Part shown: positions 56,450 through 64,000 of the stretch, piece after piece
Layout: every line of letters begins with the position of its first letter
Position numbering within the stretch: position 1 is the stretch's first letter
Origin: Hymenobacter elongatus
Lineage (GTDB): Bacteria > Bacteroidota > Bacteroidia > Cytophagales > Hymenobacteraceae
Direction of reading: 5' to 3'
NCBI RefSeq assembly: GCF_004745955.1
Contig: NZ_SRLD01000018.1
Span: 1-64,000 of the forward strand
Length of the DNA: 64,000 bases
The notes under the pieces: generated by a model
The model's database searches: none
What the model was told of the DNA's origin: nothing
What the model saw: only the letters and a program-made list of their open reading frames with translations
Position numbers and translations under genes: made by a program

Positions 56450-59188
56450 ATGATTCTTCGTTTTACGCTGCCATTTCATACGGCCTGGGGCCAGCGGCTG
56501 GTAGTCTGTGGCTCTGTGCCTACCCTGGGTTCCTGGAACCTGGCGCAGGCCCTGGATTTGCATTACCACCCGGCTTCCGGCTTCTGGAGCCAGGAAATAA
56601 GCCTGCCCGACGACCAGGCCGGCACCGTGGAGTACAAGTTTATTCTGCTCGATGAGCGCAGTGGCAACGAAGACTGGGAATGGGGTGCCAACCGCGTAGT
56701 GCACTACGATGGCCGCCAGTTGGGCCGCATCGTGCTGGAAGACTACTGGCGGCCGGCGGCCCAGCCCGAAAACGAGTTGCACACCGCCGCTTTCACCCAA
56801 GCGCTGATGCGCCGGCCGACCCCGGCAAAAGCCAGTACGACCCGCCCAGCGGCCCGCGTTGCCGATTCGGTGATGCGCTTTCAGCTGGCCGCGCCCCGCG
56901 TCGACTCCGACCACCAGCTCTGCGTGCTAGGCTCCGACCCGGCGCTGGGTGCCTGGGATGCCCGCAAAGCCGTTCTCCTCTCCGACCAAGACTATCCGAC
57001 CTGGGTAGCCGAGGTGGCCCTGGAGCACCCCGAGCGCACCACTCAATATAAGTATGGTATCTGGGACCCGCGCGACAAGAAAATTCTGCACCTGGAAGCG
57101 GGCGACGACCGGATTATTTCGGCTTCTGCCGACCGCAAAACGTTGCGCGTCCGCGCCGATGAGCATTTCCGCTACCCTACCGGCAACTGGCGCGGAGCGG
57201 GTGTGGCCCTGCCAGTATTTGCGCTACGCAGCCGCCGGGGCTTGGGTGTAGGCGAGTTTCCCGACTTGAAGCTGCTGGTGGACTGGGCCGCCAGCACCGG
57301 CCTGAAAATGGTGCAGATCCTGCCCATCAACGACACCACGGCCACCCATACCTGGGTCGACTCGTACCCCTACGCGGCCATTTCGGTTTTTGCCCTGCAC
57401 CCGCAGTACCTCAACCTCGACGAAATTGCCGAGCTAGCCGAACCCGCTGACCGCCAGGAGTTAGAGCGGCAGCGCGACGAGTTCAACGGCCGCAACTTTG
57501 TGGACTACGAGCCGGTGATGAACGCCAAGTGGCACTTCATCAAGAAGCTCTACCAACAGGAAAAGGGGAAGTTTCTGGCCGATCCGGAATTTAAGACGTT
57601 CCGCGAGCAGCAGCAGAGCTGGCTGGTGGCCTATGCGGCCTTCTCGGCCCTGCGCGACCGGTTCGGCACGGCCGACTTTTCGCAGTGGCCCAGCGAGTTT
57701 CGGACCCCGCAGCGCCTCGATGAGCTGACGGCCGAAACCCAGGCTGACTTCGATGAGTTTGGCCTGCACTTCTTCACGCAGTTTCACCTCGATAAGCAGC
57801 TGCGCGATGCCGTGGACTACGCCCGCCAAAGCGGAGTGGTCATGAAGGGCGACCTGCCCATCGGCATCTACCGCCACTCGGCCGATGCCTGGACCCAGCC
57901 CGAGCTCTACCACATGGACCAGCAGGCCGGTGCTCCCCCGGACGACTTCTCGACCACGGGCCAGAACTGGCGCTTCCCGACTTACAACTGGGAGCGGATG
58001 GCCGAGGACGGCTACACGTGGTGGAAGCAGCGCATGAGCCACCTGGCGCGCTATTTCGACGCCCTGCGCATCGACCATATTCTGGGCTTTTTCCGAATCT
58101 GGGAAATGCCCGGCCATTCGGTAGAGGGCTTGCTGGGGCATTTCTCCCCGGCGTTGCCGCTTCACCGCCACGAAATCGAGCAGCGCATCGGCTGGTTCGA
58201 CCACGGCCGCTTGTGCGAGCCCTACATCCGCTGGCACATCCTGAACGATATTTTCAAGGAGCAGGCCGAGGCTGTGCGCCAGGAGTTTCTGGATGAAACC
58301 ACCCCTGGTATTTTCCGTCTGAAGGAGCACTTGCGCACGCAGCGGCAGATTGAGGAAGTGTTCGGGAAGAAAATTGCCGCTGAGCCCAGCAATGCCGAGC
58401 ATTACAGCTGGCTGCGCACGGGTTTGTATCAGTTGGTCAACGAAGTACTTTTTGTGCCTGCCGCCGAGGCTGACTTTTACCACCCGCGCATCACGCTGCC
58501 CAAGACGTATGCTTTCCGCGAGCTGGATGACCATACCCGCCACCGCCTCCACGACCTCTACAACGACTTTTTCTACCGTCGCCACGAGGATTTCTGGCGC
58601 GACCAAGGCATGGTGAAGCTGCCGGCCGTGCGCTACGCCACCAACATGCTCATCTGTGGTGAAGACCTGGGCATGGTGCCCGAATCGGTGCCCGGCGTTA
58701 TGAAGGCGCTGGGTATTCTGGGCCTCAACATCCAGCGCATGCCCGCCGACCCCAAGGTGGAGTTTGGCCACCCTGGCGTGGCCCCTTACTTATCAGTCGT
58801 CAGCCCGGGCTCCCACGACATGAGCACCGTACGCGGCTGGTGGGAAGAAGACCCGGCCCGTACCCAGCGTTTCTTCGAGAATACGCTGGGCCACTGGGGC
58901 GAGGGCGCGCCCTACCACTGTGAGCCCTGGGTGGCCCGCGAAGTGACGGTGCAGCACTTGCACTCTCCCGCCATGTGGGCCGTGTTCCCGCTGCAGGATT
59001 TGCTGGCTATGAGCCCAGCCCTACGCCGGGCCAACCCGCTGGACGAACAAATAAACGTGCCCAGCAACCCCACCCACTTCTGGAAATACCGCCTGCATCT
59101 GAATCTGGAGGACCTAGTGCAGGAAATAGGCTTCAACCACGACGTGCAGCAGCTGCTCATCAGTAGTGGCCGCCAGCGGGTATACTAA
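56450..59188 (+). CDS. malQ: 4-alpha-glucanotransferase (GH77) with two CBM20 domains
   Basis: A 912-residue amylomaltase of the plant-DPE2 type. Two N-terminal starch-binding CBM20 domains (about 1-100 and 140-240: VVCGSVPTLGSWN and LCVLGSDPALGAWD) precede a GH77 barrel. The catalytic residues are Asp542 (LRIDHILGFFRIWEMPG), Glu738 (CGEDLGMVPESVP) and Asp790 (GSHDMSTVRGWW). Other GH77 marks are QILPINDTTATHTW and NWRFPTYNWERMAEDGYTWW. No signal peptide is seen, so it acts in the cytosol on glycogen-like glucans or maltodextrin. The start is ATG 56450. It is divergent from tamB across a 289-bp AT-rich gap with no other feature seen. Confidence 0.94.
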   Translation: MILRFTLPFHTAWGQRLVVCGSVPTLGSWNLAQALDLHYHPASGFWSQEISLPDDQAGTVEYKFILLDERSGNEDWEWGANRVVHYDGRQLGRIVLEDYWRPAAQPENELHTAAFTQALMRRPTPAKASTTRPAARVADSVMRFQLAAPRVDSDHQLCVLGSDPALGAWDARKAVLLSDQDYPTWVAEVALEHPERTTQYKYGIWDPRDKKILHLEAGDDRIISASADRKTLRVRADEHFRYPTGNWRGAGVALPVFALRSRRGLGVGEFPDLKLLVDWAASTGLKMVQILPINDTTATHTWVDSYPYAAISVFALHPQYLNLDEIAELAEPADRQELERQRDEFNGRNFVDYEPVMNAKWHFIKKLYQQEKGKFLADPEFKTFREQQQSWLVAYAAFSALRDRFGTADFSQWPSEFRTPQRLDELTAETQADFDEFGLHFFTQFHLDKQLRDAVDYARQSGVVMKGDLPIGIYRHSADAWTQPELYHMDQQAGAPPDDFSTTGQNWRFPTYNWERMAEDGYTWWKQRMSHLARYFDALRIDHILGFFRIWEMPGHSVEGLLGHFSPALPLHRHEIEQRIGWFDHGRLCEPYIRWHILNDIFKEQAEAVRQEFLDETTPGIFRLKEHLRTQRQIEEVFGKKIAAEPSNAEHYSWLRTGLYQLVNEVLFVPAAEADFYHPRITLPKTYAFRELDDHTRHRLHDLYNDFFYRRHEDFWRDQGMVKLPAVRYATNMLICGEDLGMVPESVPGVMKALGILGLNIQRMPADPKVEFGHPGVAPYLSVVSPGSHDMSTVRGWWEEDPARTQRFFENTLGHWGEGAPYHCEPWVAREVTVQHLHSPAMWAVFPLQDLLAMSPALRRANPLDEQINVPSNPTHFWKYRLHLNLEDLVQEIGFNHDVQQLLISSGRQRVY

Positions 59189-59634
59189 TTCAGCAAACAA
59201 CGATACCGGAATTTGAAGGCTGGAGTACACTTGCTGTACTTCAGCCTTATTCGTTTCATCACCCCTCGCAATCCACACTTTAGTACAAATCGTATCGATA
59301 CATAACAAGATCATAACCAACCAGGCGATGGTCATGCGGTGCGGTTCTGATACTTTAGCCCAGCCAAAGGCTGGTAGTTCTGAGTCAGCACCACTGTTTG
59401 GTCAAACAAGGCGCGGAAGCCAGATTATTCGAAGAGAATGTGTCCGTTAGGCGCAATCAAATTCTGCGAGCGTTCAGACAAAATTAGCTGTCGTTCAGCG
59501 AGAACCGGTAAATGTTCAGCGAAAAAATAACGCATAATTAAGTTATGCGGAGTAAGTTTGCATATTGATTAGTATGCGCAAGCCGCACTTCACCCCCTTT
59601 TAGAATTTTTTCTGCTCTTTTCATAACATTTCCT
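59189..59634. promoter_or_regulatory. 446-bp AT-rich leader with palindromes before the T9SS gene
   Basis: No gene was recognised. Close to the downstream start there are two inverted repeats: CGCATAA-N5-TTATGCG (59531-59549) and GCATA-N8-TATGC (59560-59577). Between them is TAAGTTTG (59553-59560), an exact Bacteroidota -7 match, although no convincing -33 element lies at the usual distance. GTTCAG occurs three times at about 59471-59518. Confidence 0.45.
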
Positions 59635-62600
59635 ATGTCAACAGTTCTACGCCTGACAGCTCTGCTGTTACTCTGGCTGACCTTCCTCCCCAACAGGGCT
59701 CAAGCCCAAGCGGAAGGACCGGCTTTCTCCTGTGACGGCACTTTCTACCAGATTCGCCAGATCGGAACTGGTCCCACGGCTTTCTCGGCGCTGTACGTAG
59801 TAAACCGCAGCACTGCGGTGTACACTACTAATGTTTTCACGTTTGGGGGCACCAATACCACCGGCAACTTGGGTGTAGTGCTGAACGCCTTGGCCTACAA
59901 CCCCCAGGATAGTTACCTCTACGCCCTGTCGTATCCTGCTGATAACGGTACTCCTGACCCAGCTGGTATACGGCTGTACCGTATTGGCAGAAGCGGCATT
60001 CGGGAGTTGGGTATCACCAACTTACCTGTAGCGCAGTACAACTCGGGTACTATCGACAGGCAAGGAAACTTTTACCTGACCACTCGCCAGAGTGCCGGCC
60101 AGTTTCTGAACACCTTCTTCCGGTTGAAGCTGTCCAACTTCGCCACCGTACTTACTTCGCACGACGAGCTGCCAGTGGTTGATACCAACGGCGCTACTGT
60201 AGGCGTAGATTTCACGGACATTGCCTACAGCCCCATCAACGACACTTTCTACGGATCCAGCTTCTTGGAAGATCTGTTCAAGATTAATGTTGTCACCAAT
60301 GCTCAGGGGGTTGAGCGAGCCGTATTCTCCACTGTAAAATCGGGTGCAAACACTACCGTAGTAGGCTCCAACTTCTTCGATGTCGCGGGCAACCTGTATA
60401 CTTATTCCAATGCGGGCGGTATCTACTCCATTGATATCGCTACGGGCGACGCTACGCTGATCAGCACCGTTGACGCCGCTCCTAACAGCGACGGTGCCAG
60501 TTGCATTAACCCCAGCGAGCGAATTGATGTGGTGAAAGATCTAACCAGTGTAACAGCAACTGGGACGGCCCGGCAGTTTGACGTACGGTTTGCCATCCGG
60601 GTAAAAAATACGGGCACTTCCACTGCCACCAACGTGCAGGTATCTGACTTCCTGCGCGGCAACGCCGTCAATACTACCTTCCCAACCTCTTCGACCGTTA
60701 CACTGGTGTCGGGCGTTGTTACCAACTTCGCTGCCAATGTCGGAGTTCCACCAACGCTGGCCTTCAGCAACGCCTTCACCGGCCAGGGCGTCAATGCTGA
60801 TTTGCTAACCACTAACCAGTCGTTGACGGCGGGCCAGAGTGCCCTGATCGACCTCACGGTGCGGGTAACATTCCCTAATAACCCAGGTACTCCAACTGCG
60901 GCGAGCCTTAACAACGCGTATGCCTCTACTACCAGCGGCACTAGCAACCAGGGCCACATTCAGCTTACCAACGGTGATGTTATTCCTCCCGGCAACCTGT
61001 TAGCCGCTGACCAATCGACCAACTCTGCGGCGCTGCCGCTTTCGCCCAATGCCGACACGCCTTCCGGTACACCAATACGCTTCAGCGTTGCTATTCAGGG
61101 GACTGTGTTTGAAGACATGAACTACGGCGGTGACCTTGGCCGCAGCCAGGCTACCAGCAACGGCCAAGGCTTACCCAGTGCGCGCGTAGAGCTCTACGGT
61201 GGTGGTGGTGGTTTTCTAAACTCTACTACTACTGATGCCAGTGGCAACTATGAGTTCACCACTGGTGCAGGTGGTGCAGCTTTAGGAACGGGAACCACTT
61301 ATCAGGTGCGGGTAGTCAATAGCCTTGTTTTCAGTGCTCGTCCCAACCCATTCGCGGGTGGCGTATTAGGCGTTCAAACCTTCATCAACGGTAACACCAA
61401 CCAAGTTGGAGGTGCCAACCCTAACCAAGTCGATATAGGACCAAACAACAGCAATGCATCAGTTGCCACGTTGCAGGCGCAGTCAACAACCACTATCCTT
61501 CAGTCCTTGACTACAGTTACCACCCCTGCCTCGGGGGCGCTGATAAACGTTGATTTTGGCTATAACTTTGACTTGGTTACCAATACCAACGCGACCGGCC
61601 AAGGCTCCTTGAGGCAATTTATTCTAAACAGCAGTTCCCTGGCAAATACCAACCTCGCGCAGGAAGGATTAACGGCTGGCAAGGAACACGCCATCTTCAT
61701 GATGAATGATGGTGTAACGGCTACCAATGGGTTGCGGGGCATTGGTTTTGCCGCCACCGGCTACAGCGCCATAACGGGTGTGTTTACTATCACTCTCAAT
61801 GCTCCCTTCACTCCAATATTTGACGATAATACCGTCATCGACGGCAAGCTGCAATCAAACCGTACAGGCGAAGATGCCCTCGTATCGGCCACGAGCACAG
61901 GCGCCGAGGTTGCCATTGACTTCAACCGCTACGCTGGCTTAATTTCTTTCGGTGCCAACACACGTATTGCTTCGGTTGCGCTCAGCAACGCGTTGGGTAA
62001 CAGCCTCAACACGCCTGCTAACGCCGCTGGCCCGGCAGTGGCCGCCGATGGGGCCGCAGTTACGTTCAGCGGTGCCAATATTACTGGCTCTGTTGTAACG
62101 GACATCACTGCTACGGCTAACTTCGCCGCTGGCGTACGTCTGCAGGATAACGCCACAGGGGTTACGGTGAGCAACAACATTCTGCGCACGGCCCTGACCA
62201 ACGGGGCTAACTTCAACTTCATCAACTCGGACGGGGCTGGCGTTATTTTGGCCGATGCGTCTACGAATACCATCACGGGCAACACTATTGGCAGCAATGC
62301 CGGCTACGGCATCGTGCTGCTTTCGGGTGCCAACAGCACCAATACCATCAGCGGTAACACCATTATGGACAACGGTGCGGGTACCGTCACTACCAACGAT
62401 GCGGGCATTGCCATCATCACGGGTAATAATAACCTGATCAGCGACAACACCGTCACCGGCAACTCCGGCGACGGCATCGTGGCCATGTCGGGTACTTCGG
62501 GCAACCGCCTGACCCAGAACAATACCGGCAGCAACAACGGCAGCGGTGTAACCGGCAACCTGGGCATCGACCTTTCGTCGAACGGCACGGCTACCGGCGA

Positions 62601-63621
62601 CGGGGTTTCGCTGAACGCCGATGGCAAGACGGCTGCTTCCGGCGCCAACAGCATGCTCAACTTCCCCGTCTTCACGCAGGCCACCATCACGGCCGGCGGC
62701 AACCTGGTGGTGTCGGGCTTTGCTAAGGCCGGGGTACTCATCGAGTTCTTCGTCGCCAGCGCCGACCCAACCAGCTTCGGCGAAGGAGCTACCTACCTCT
62801 TCAATGCTACCGAAGGCTCGGCGGGTGACACCGACACGCGCTTGTCTAGCTATACCGGGGGCCGCACCGATCTGAACCATGGCTCGGAAACCGGGGTCAA
62901 CCGCTTCGTTTTCTCTATCCCAGTCAACGCTACACAGCGTGCGGCACTCGTAGCCAACCGCCTAACGGCCACGGCTACCGTGCCCGCTACCGTCAATGGC
63001 CTGGCAGTAGGAAATACTTCGGAGTTCTCGGGTATTATTGCCGTCATCAACAACCAGCCGCTACCCGTGGAGCTGGTGACGTTTGAAGCCCGCGCCGTGG
63101 GCCAGAACGGTCAGCTCACCTGGGCTACTGCTTCGGAGAAAAACAACGACCGCTTCGTATTGGAGCGCTCTACCGGCGAACAGGCTTTCACCCAGATTGC
63201 CACCATAAAAGGTGCGGGCACGAGTGCCCAGGGTCGTACCTACGGTTTCACCGATGCTGGTATCGGCGCGAAGCACACCGGCACCGTGTACTACCGGTTG
63301 AAGCAGATTGACACCGACGGCACCGTAAACGAAGCCGGCCCAGTGCGGACGCTGCTCTTCACGGGTGAGAAAGTAGCTGACGCTACGCTTTATCCGAACC
63401 CAACCGTAGCCGATACCGACACTAAGCTCGACCTGACGACGTTGCCAGTTGGCAGCTACCAGGTATCGATTGTGGATATGATGGGCCGCACCTTGCGCAC
63501 GGACACGTACGCTGGCGGTGTGCCGCACTCTCTTAACGTGCAGACGCTGGCTTCAGGCTCTTACTTGGTAGTAGTTCGCGGTAGCAACGTGAAAATCACG
63601 AAGCGCCTGGTGAAAAACTAA
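59635..63621 (+). CDS. Large secreted T9SS protein with beta-helix region
   Basis: A 1328-residue surface protein. It has a signal peptide (MSTVLRLTALLLLWLTFLPN, cleavage near AQA), an N-terminal beta-propeller-like domain (about 30-300, with YAL and DxxG repeats), a DUF11-like domain (about 310-430, FAIRVKNTGTSTATNVQVSD), an SdrD B-like segment (about 490-600, GTVFEDMNYGGDLGRSQATS), a beta-helix with NTI/GN ladders (about 790-1000) and a T9SS type A C-terminal domain (VELVTFEARAVGQNGQLTWA; YPNPT; ending KITKRLVKN). Codon use is lower in GC to about 62.1 kb than at the 3' end, so it may be a mosaic. The ligand is unknown. Confidence 0.88.
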   Translation: MSTVLRLTALLLLWLTFLPNRAQAQAEGPAFSCDGTFYQIRQIGTGPTAFSALYVVNRSTAVYTTNVFTFGGTNTTGNLGVVLNALAYNPQDSYLYALSYPADNGTPDPAGIRLYRIGRSGIRELGITNLPVAQYNSGTIDRQGNFYLTTRQSAGQFLNTFFRLKLSNFATVLTSHDELPVVDTNGATVGVDFTDIAYSPINDTFYGSSFLEDLFKINVVTNAQGVERAVFSTVKSGANTTVVGSNFFDVAGNLYTYSNAGGIYSIDIATGDATLISTVDAAPNSDGASCINPSERIDVVKDLTSVTATGTARQFDVRFAIRVKNTGTSTATNVQVSDFLRGNAVNTTFPTSSTVTLVSGVVTNFAANVGVPPTLAFSNAFTGQGVNADLLTTNQSLTAGQSALIDLTVRVTFPNNPGTPTAASLNNAYASTTSGTSNQGHIQLTNGDVIPPGNLLAADQSTNSAALPLSPNADTPSGTPIRFSVAIQGTVFEDMNYGGDLGRSQATSNGQGLPSARVELYGGGGGFLNSTTTDASGNYEFTTGAGGAALGTGTTYQVRVVNSLVFSARPNPFAGGVLGVQTFINGNTNQVGGANPNQVDIGPNNSNASVATLQAQSTTTILQSLTTVTTPASGALINVDFGYNFDLVTNTNATGQGSLRQFILNSSSLANTNLAQEGLTAGKEHAIFMMNDGVTATNGLRGIGFAATGYSAITGVFTITLNAPFTPIFDDNTVIDGKLQSNRTGEDALVSATSTGAEVAIDFNRYAGLISFGANTRIASVALSNALGNSLNTPANAAGPAVAADGAAVTFSGANITGSVVTDITATANFAAGVRLQDNATGVTVSNNILRTALTNGANFNFINSDGAGVILADASTNTITGNTIGSNAGYGIVLLSGANSTNTISGNTIMDNGAGTVTTNDAGIAIITGNNNLISDNTVTGNSGDGIVAMSGTSGNRLTQNNTGSNNGSGVTGNLGIDLSSNGTATGDGVSLNADGKTAASGANSMLNFPVFTQATITAGGNLVVSGFAKAGVLIEFFVASADPTSFGEGATYLFNATEGSAGDTDTRLSSYTGGRTDLNHGSETGVNRFVFSIPVNATQRAALVANRLTATATVPATVNGLAVGNTSEFSGIIAVINNQPLPVELVTFEARAVGQNGQLTWATASEKNNDRFVLERSTGEQAFTQIATIKGAGTSAQGRTYGFTDAGIGAKHTGTVYYRLKQIDTDGTVNEAGPVRTLLFTGEKVADATLYPNPTVADTDTKLDLTTLPVGSYQVSIVDMMGRTLRTDTYAGGVPHSLNVQTLASGSYLVVVRGSNVKITKRLVKN

Positions 63622-63640
63622 GGAGCTCCTACTTCCTGCA

Positions 63641-63673
63641 AAAAAGCCTCTCCTGAACGGGAGAGGCTTTTTT
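63641..63673 (+). terminator. Terminator after the T9SS gene
   Basis: AAAAAGCCTCTCC (63641-63653) pairs with GGAGAGGCTTTTT (63659-63671), followed by further T. Confidence 0.9.
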
Positions 63674-63717
63674 TATTACCCGATAGTCAGTGAAGATGTT
63701 CAAAAAGTCAAAAGAGC

Positions 63718-63807
63718 GTCAGGCTGCGCAAGGTCGAAGCATCGCTACCGCCTCGTAGAACAGCGCTGACGGAGCAGTAGCGATGCTTCGACCTTACGCA
63801 GCCTGAC
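63718..63807. repeat. Dispersed hairpin repeat, copy D
   Basis: Arm 63718-63748 (GTCAGGCTGCGCAAGGTCGA onward) pairs with 63777-63807 with one mismatch in 31 bases. It shares GAAGCATC-G-CTACCG and the flanking AAAAGAGC with the other copies, while the arm interior (GGCTGCGCAAGG) is different again. Confidence 0.85.
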
Positions 63808-63917
63808 CGTCTGGTAGGTTCTGAACGACTTCCTGGGGCAGCTTCAGTAGAAGGAATGCTAAAGGGCTAACCGTAGCGCTCATTTTGAGGTATAGATGTT
63901 CCTACCCTGCTTCCGTT

Positions 63918-64000
63918 ATGCCACACGCATCTATCCCCCGCCACCGGGCCTGCACTCAGCCCACCACCGAGTATGACGTCGTCATCATTGGCGCCGGAAG
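63918..64000 (+). CDS. Start of an FAD-dependent oxidoreductase (partial)
   Basis: An open frame from ATG 63918 to the window edge gives 27 residues, with EYDVVIIGAG near the end, the beginning of a GxGxxG Rossmann motif. Families such as phytoene desaturase-like or amine oxidase-like proteins start this way, but the fragment is too short to choose. Confidence 0.6.
   Translation, partial: MPHASIPRHRACTQPTTEYDVVIIGAG

Overview
The window looks like chromosome from a GC-rich member of the Bacteroidota, most likely a Hymenobacter-like Cytophagales. The support is two large surface proteins with type IX secretion (T9SS) C-terminal sorting domains, a CarboxypepD_reg/TonB-dependent receptor, a TamB-TamL pair whose TamL is a lipoprotein, start sites without Shine-Dalgarno sequences, and -7 elements that fit TAnnTTTG. 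The placement rests on protein style and composition; no rRNA, tRNA or CRISPR array was seen.

Left part. Positions 1-1059 are AT-rich and hold the tail of a probable transposase and a lipoprotein pseudogene with an in-frame TAA. Next come an alpha/beta hydrolase, an oxyR-katA divergent pair (OxyR keeps Cys199 and Cys208), a minus-strand operon of a gluconate-dehydrogenase-subunit-3-like protein, a GMC oxidoreductase and a GH1-type glycosidase, then a 1332-residue T9SS beta-helix protein. From 13 to 19 kb lie an SDR, two Old Yellow Enzymes, an HxlR regulator and a GT-C-like membrane protein.

Centre. A SAM-I riboswitch with a recognisable promoter leads metH and metF. MetH is fused in frame to a complete DUF559 endonuclease-like domain. 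That domain is bracketed by 50-bp inverted repeats, the left one translated as part of MetH. A MarR regulator and a TonB-dependent receptor, a TPR protein, a TonB-C protein, a lipoprotein and a cell-wall amidase follow.

From 31.6 to 47.6 kb is a molybdenum cofactor/formate island: an oxalate:formate-type MFS antiporter with its 48-residue small subunit, moeA, moaC, a MobB-like/MobA fusion, moaE, moaD, moaA, a MOT1-like molybdate permease, a MoeB-rhodanese protein, fdhD and an FdhF/YdeP-type molybdoenzyme. Together they would import molybdate, build bis-MGD, sulfurate it and load a formate-dehydrogenase-like enzyme; no mogA/moaB was seen.

Right part. An immunity-like DUF1851/GAD protein, tamL and tamB, a GH77 4-alpha-glucanotransferase with two N-terminal starch-binding domains, a second large T9SS protein of lower GC, and the start of an FAD-dependent oxidoreductase at the window edge.

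Two kinds of dispersed palindromic repeat run through the window. One is a MITE-like family with a core resembling GTCATGCTGAGC...GAAGCATCTC (12845, 13040, 36817, 37441, 63718 and a relative at 4549). The other is a GC-rich family encoding [15 protein letters not shown] peptides that sits inside two genes (metH and tamL). The DUF559-repeat unit in metH is the most interesting feature.
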